From assembly GCF_016587415.1 (NCBI RefSeq), contig NZ_BNJI01000002.1:930001-994000 (forward strand): a DNA stretch of 64,000 nt, written 5' to 3'. How positions within the stretch are numbered: the stretch's first letter is position 1; each line of letters starts with the position of its first letter. Of the stretch, positions 61,302 to 64,000 are shown one piece after another. This DNA comes from Ktedonobacter sp. SOSP1-85 (GTDB lineage Bacteria > Chloroflexota > Ktedonobacteria > Ktedonobacterales > Ktedonobacteraceae). The notes under the pieces are model-generated. The model made no database searches, was not told the origin of the DNA, and saw only the letters and a list, made by a program, of their open reading frames with translations. Position numbers and translations under genes: made by a program.

Positions 61302-62189
61302 ATGCTGTTTTCCCTTCTTGGATGGAGTATGCGTGTGGAGAAAAGACGCCAGGGGGCCGGGTCGGGCCTGGAAGAAAAGGCGACGTTCTGGCGCGACCCG
61401 GCATTTAATGATCTAGAGATGTTGCAGGCGACGTATGTGACGCATAGCTTTGCCCCGCATACGCATGAGGGCTATGCCATTGGCGTGATTGAGTCAGGTG
61501 CCGAGCGCTTTAAGTATCGCGGTAGCTCGCATATCGCTCCCCAGGGCTACGTGGTCGCGGTTAATCCGGGCGAGGTCCATACGGGCGCGGCGGCCATTGA
61601 GCGGGGGTGGAGCTATCGGATGTTCTATCCCGATGTCTCGCTGGTCCAGCGGGCCGCCTCGCCGGATGAGACACGCACGCTGGATGTCCCCTTCTTCCCC
61701 TCTCCTGTAATCCATGACCCTATGCTGGCTGGCATGCTCTCTCAGCTTCACCTGGCGCTGGCGACCTCGCCCTCCACCCTGGAAAGGGAGTCCAGGCTGA
61801 CCTGGACCTTCGCGCACCTGGTGATGCGCCACGCGGATACACACCTCATCGAGCGTCCCACCAGGGGAGGTCGCTCGATTGTTCAGCATGTGCGAACCTA
61901 CCTTGAGGAGCATGCCACAGAGAATGTCTCGCTGGACCAGCTGGCGAGCCTGGTGCAGCTTAGCCCCTTTCACCTGCTACGCGTCTTCCGCGAGACGATG
62001 GGTCTACCTCCCCATAGCTATCTCACTCAGCTACGTGTGACGCGTGCCAAGCGTCTTATCGCGTCCTCAATGCCCCTGGCGGAGGTGGCGGGTGCCGTTG
62101 GCTTTAGCGACCAGAGCCACCTGACGCGCCACTTTAAAGCCCTGGTCGGTGTGACGCCGGGGCAGTATGCGCGCGCCTGCCAGCGATAG
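61302..62189 (+). CDS. AraC-family transcriptional regulator (AraC-binding cupin type)
   Basis: A 295-residue regulator. The N-terminal cupin domain (FAPHTHEGYAIGVIESGAER, VAVNPGEVHTGAA) senses a small molecule, and the C-terminal double helix-turn-helix is clear (SLDQLASLVQLSPFHLLRVF; LAEVAGAVGFSDQSHLTRHF; KALVGVTPGQYA). ATG 61302 has a weak ribosome site; ATG 61329 is an alternative. It directly precedes azlCD by 47 bases. In many bacteria an AraC regulator of this type sits beside an AzlC exporter, so it probably controls it. Confidence 0.92.
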   Translation: MLFSLLGWSMRVEKRRQGAGSGLEEKATFWRDPAFNDLEMLQATYVTHSFAPHTHEGYAIGVIESGAERFKYRGSSHIAPQGYVVAVNPGEVHTGAAAIERGWSYRMFYPDVSLVQRAASPDETRTLDVPFFPSPVIHDPMLAGMLSQLHLALATSPSTLERESRLTWTFAHLVMRHADTHLIERPTRGGRSIVQHVRTYLEEHATENVSLDQLASLVQLSPFHLLRVFRETMGLPPHSYLTQLRVTRAKRLIASSMPLAEVAGAVGFSDQSHLTRHFKALVGVTPGQYARACQR

Positions 62190-62236
62190 CAAGAACGTTC
62201 AAGACGGTCTCCCAACATATGCCCTAAAATAGGGAT

Positions 62237-63013
62237 ATGCAAACATCACGTTCCGAATTTTTCGCAGGCATCAAAAACACGCTCCCCATCCTGATGGGGA
62301 CGGTACCCTTTGGCCTGATCTATGGCGTCACCGCACGCAGCTTGGGCCTCTCGCTGGCCTTGACTCAGGCCATGTCATCTATAGTCTTCGCTGGCTCGGC
62401 TCAGTTTGTGACGGTTCAGCTCCTGGCGGCCGCCTTGCCAGCGGGTATTATTTTGCTGACGGCTGGCATCATCAATTTACGCCATGCTCTCTATAGCGCA
62501 TCCATCGCGCCCTACCTGCGCCGCCTGAGCACAGGCTGGAAGCTGCTGCTGGCCTATCTCCTGGTCGACGAGGTCTACGCTATCGCGATTACGCGTTTTC
62601 AGCAGCAAGACGAAAGCCCGCATAAGCACTGGTATTTCCTGGGAGCCGGACTGGCGCTCTGGAGCACCTGGCAGACAGGTACAGCGGTAGGCATGCTCCT
62701 GGGGGCCAACATTCCGGCAAACTGGTCGCTGGACTTCACTTTGCCGCTGACCTTTATCGCCCTCGTGGTCCCGGCGCTCAAAGAGCGGGTGGAAGTCATT
62801 GTAGCGCTGGCTGCTGGGCTGGTCGCGGTGCTGGCGGCGCATCTGCCTCTCAACTCCGGCCTGCTGGTGGCGACCTTTACCAGCATCTTGCTTGGCCTCC
62901 TGCTTGAGTCAAAGATGAAAAAGAAACCTCCGCTTAAGGAGAGCGTGGAGCAGAGCGAGCATATCCCCTCGACCTCTCTGGAGGAGAGAGACGGCAAGGA
63001 GTTGAAATCATGA
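62237..63013 (+). CDS. azlC: AzlC-family branched-chain amino acid exporter, large subunit
   Basis: A 258-residue membrane protein with about six helices. AzlC marks are PILMGTVPFGLIYGV, the SSIVFAGSAQFVTVQLL segment and INLRHALYSASIAPYLR. Together with AzlD it exports branched-chain or other amino acids. The C-terminal ~35 residues are charged and unusual (KMKKKPPLKESVEQSEH). Its stop overlaps the azlD start. Neighbouring AraC gene upstream. Confidence 0.93.
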   Translation: MQTSRSEFFAGIKNTLPILMGTVPFGLIYGVTARSLGLSLALTQAMSSIVFAGSAQFVTVQLLAAALPAGIILLTAGIINLRHALYSASIAPYLRRLSTGWKLLLAYLLVDEVYAIAITRFQQQDESPHKHWYFLGAGLALWSTWQTGTAVGMLLGANIPANWSLDFTLPLTFIALVVPALKERVEVIVALAAGLVAVLAAHLPLNSGLLVATFTSILLGLLLESKMKKKPPLKESVEQSEHIPSTSLEERDGKELKS

Positions 63014-63327
63014 TGACCTGGCTGCTGATTATTGGGATTGGCCTTCTGACCTACGGGTTACGCTTGAGTTTTATCCTGGGCCTGGGGCGGGTGGAGATGC
63101 CCGCGCTGGCGCTCAGGACCCTCCGCTTCGTGCCGATAGCGGTGCTCACGGCCATCATTGTACCCCAACTTCTGCTCCCAAGTGGGGCCGTAGATCTCTC
63201 TCTGCACAATCCGCGCTGGCTGGCGGGCCTCCTCGCCGCCCTTATCGCCTGGCGAACGCGCAACGTTTTTCTGACGATTGTGATAGGGATGCTCGCCCTG
63301 TGGGGCCTCCAGGCGCTTTTTAGTTAA
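63010..63327 (+). CDS. azlD: AzlD-family exporter small subunit
   Basis: A 105-residue protein with four helices (LLIIGIGLLTYGLRLSFIL, LRFVPIAVLTAIIVPQLLL, WLAGLLAALIAWRT, TIVIGMLALWGLQALF), matching AzlD in size and in the FVPxAVLxAIIxP motif. ATGA overlap with azlC shows coupled translation of the exporter pair. Confidence 0.92.
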   Translation: MMTWLLIIGIGLLTYGLRLSFILGLGRVEMPALALRTLRFVPIAVLTAIIVPQLLLPSGAVDLSLHNPRWLAGLLAALIAWRTRNVFLTIVIGMLALWGLQALFS

Positions 63328-63335
63328 ATTAATGC

Positions 63336-63365
63336 TTGTATTGCAGCCCAGGAGTAGTGTATACT
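63336..63365 (+). promoter_or_regulatory. Promoter downstream of azlD
   Basis: TTGTAT (63336-63341), 18-base spacer, TATACT (63360-63365). Confidence 0.5.
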
Positions 63366-63437
63366 AAATTCCGTGGTTAAAATTTATCCCTTTTGCTGCC
63401 GCTGTAATTATTAAAAATAAGAAAGGAGGTGCCGTAT

Positions 63438-63515
63438 ATGAAGCGCATAAACCTCATTGATCCAGGGAGAAACGCTGGCATCTTCTTTCAGAGAGTACAC
63501 CCTGTAAAGGGCTGA
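63438..63515 (+). CDS. 25-residue small open frame with strong ribosome site
   Basis: AAAGGAGG lies 9 bases before an ATG followed by 25 codons (MKRINLIDPGRNAGIFFQRV, then HPVKG) and a stop that falls in the family B repeat arm. A promoter lies ~70 bases upstream, and the next gene starts 115 bases later. It could be a leader peptide or a chance frame; it is too short to judge by sequence. Confidence 0.35.
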   Translation: MKRINLIDPGRNAGIFFQRVHPVKG

Positions 63516-63534
63516 CGTTGCTAAAGCACGCGTT
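63511..63534. repeat. Family B repeat, diverged single arm
   Basis: GCTGACGTTGCTAAAGCACG plus CGTT matches the 40711-40733 arm with about three changes. Confidence 0.65.
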
Positions 63535-63630
63535 GGTCGGTAATCCTCTTCCCCTCTTTTTGAATAGATGCATTGTTTCTCCTCACTACTCTGTTTTTGG
63601 CTTTGACATAATGTGATTAAGGAGAACAAT

Positions 63631-64000
63631 TTGCATACCCTCACGCAAATCTCTGGCTGCGAATTGCATATGCATATTCTGGGTGCCTACTATGCTGAAG
63701 ACGTTTTTCAACTTGGAAAAGATGTTTATCAGCAAGGTGCCTGGGATGAATACCACTACGAAGAGACCTATCAGGCCCTCTTTGATGTCAGACCTGATCC
63801 CAAAGCTATCTTTGAGGAAGCACTCGGCAAAGGAGACGCAGGCCTAGAGCTGATTAAGCGCTGGCATGTCTACACGGAAGAAGATGGGGGAGACTTTGCC
63901 CGCTGGGAGGCTAAGTCCAACTTCTTTATGGGTATCTGGACACGCTATCGCGACATTGGCGGTCAGGCTGATGTCACCTTGCTTCAGCACATGATAAACC
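63631..64000 (+). CDS. Adenosine-deaminase-like metal-dependent hydrolase, N-terminal part (runs off right edge)
   Basis: An open frame from TTG 63631 with AAGGAGA 7 bases upstream runs off the right edge (123 codons). It begins QISGCELHMHILGAYYAEDV, with the HxH metal motif that opens adenosine deaminases (usually ELHxHLxG). It continues with an acidic helical stretch (YEETYQALFDVRPDPKAIFE) and ARWEAKSNFFMGIWTRYRDI. The rest of the active site is outside the window, so the substrate cannot be told. It may be controlled from the promoter behind azlD. Confidence 0.65.
   Translation, partial: MHTLTQISGCELHMHILGAYYAEDVFQLGKDVYQQGAWDEYHYEETYQALFDVRPDPKAIFEEALGKGDAGLELIKRWHVYTEEDGGDFARWEAKSNFFMGIWTRYRDIGGQADVTLLQHMIN

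Noticed and set aside
1..64000. tRNA or rRNA genes
   Set aside because: No cloverleaf with the conserved GGTTCGAATCC-type arm and no rRNA-like block was recognised on either strand by eye; a tRNA scan would settle it.

Overview
The window looks like chromosomal DNA from a member of the Ktedonobacteria (phylum Chloroflexota), a soil, mycelium-forming lineage. The evidence is mid-GC coding sequence with clear AAGGAGG-type ribosome sites, a VirB4/PrgI/VirB6 secretion locus, an IscB element, F420-type luciferase-like oxidoreductases, secreted fungal-mannan-degrading enzymes, many sensor kinases and one-component regulators, and many dispersed palindromic intergenic repeats. This assignment is inference from gene content; no rRNA or tRNA gene was seen.

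Layout. 1-11.6 kb (minus strand): a type IV secretion-like operon. In transcription order it holds three VirB6/TrbL-like membrane proteins (the middle one frameshifted), a CHAP/lytic-transglycosylase cell-wall hydrolase, a two-helix pilin-like protein, a PrgI-like protein, a VirB4 ATPase, and a membrane protein that runs off the left edge. 11.9-20.8 kb (plus strand): a divergent HerA/DUF87 ATPase, two repeat-rich proteins, a zinc-ribbon membrane protein, a methyltransferase, a 46-residue membrane peptide, then a pseudokinase/HAMP pair ending in a strong terminator. 20.9-21.2 kb: an IS605-type remnant without a transposase, with a consensus promoter reading into an omega-RNA-like end. 21.3-28.6 kb: a peptidoglycan-binding protein, a PAS/GAF histidine kinase, a monooxygenase, an asnB-MarR operon and a metallo-beta-lactamase-fold hydrolase. 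29-34 kb: an Hrq1/MrfA-like helicase, a divergent TetR/luciferase-like pair and a frameshifted HAD hydrolase. 34.2-37.2 kb: PhzF, an IscB element with an upstream omega-RNA region, a tnpA remnant and a 125-bp MITE inserted at the iscB 3' end, then a zinc-ribbon protein.

37.4-48.1 kb: a membrane WD40 protein, catalase with a divergent OhrR-type regulator and matching operator boxes, and two large secreted mannan-active hydrolases (GH92, GH76) behind a promoter with a LacI-type palindrome. 48.5-51.1 kb: an AT-rich island (UbiA prenyltransferase, F420-type oxidoreductase, membrane protein). 51.1-58.5 kb: small stress and regulatory genes, pseudogene fragments, a winged-helix-like/HAMP pair and an NAD-epimerase. 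58.6-64 kb: a MEDS-PAS histidine kinase with its response regulator, an AraC regulator, the AzlCD exporter and the start of an adenosine-deaminase-like gene.

How the parts relate. The VirB-like operon and the HerA operon diverge from one AT-rich region with repeats and probably form one envelope-spanning machine. No relaxase is visible, so conjugation is not shown. The catalase/OhrR pair reads as a peroxide switch. GH92 and GH76 would act together on fungal alpha-mannan. Two RNA-guided-nuclease relics, an IscB locus and an orphan TnpB-type omega-RNA, lie about 14 kb apart. At least six families of perfect or near-perfect palindromes sit in the intergenic gaps, several acting as terminators and several clearly dispersed copies of one another.
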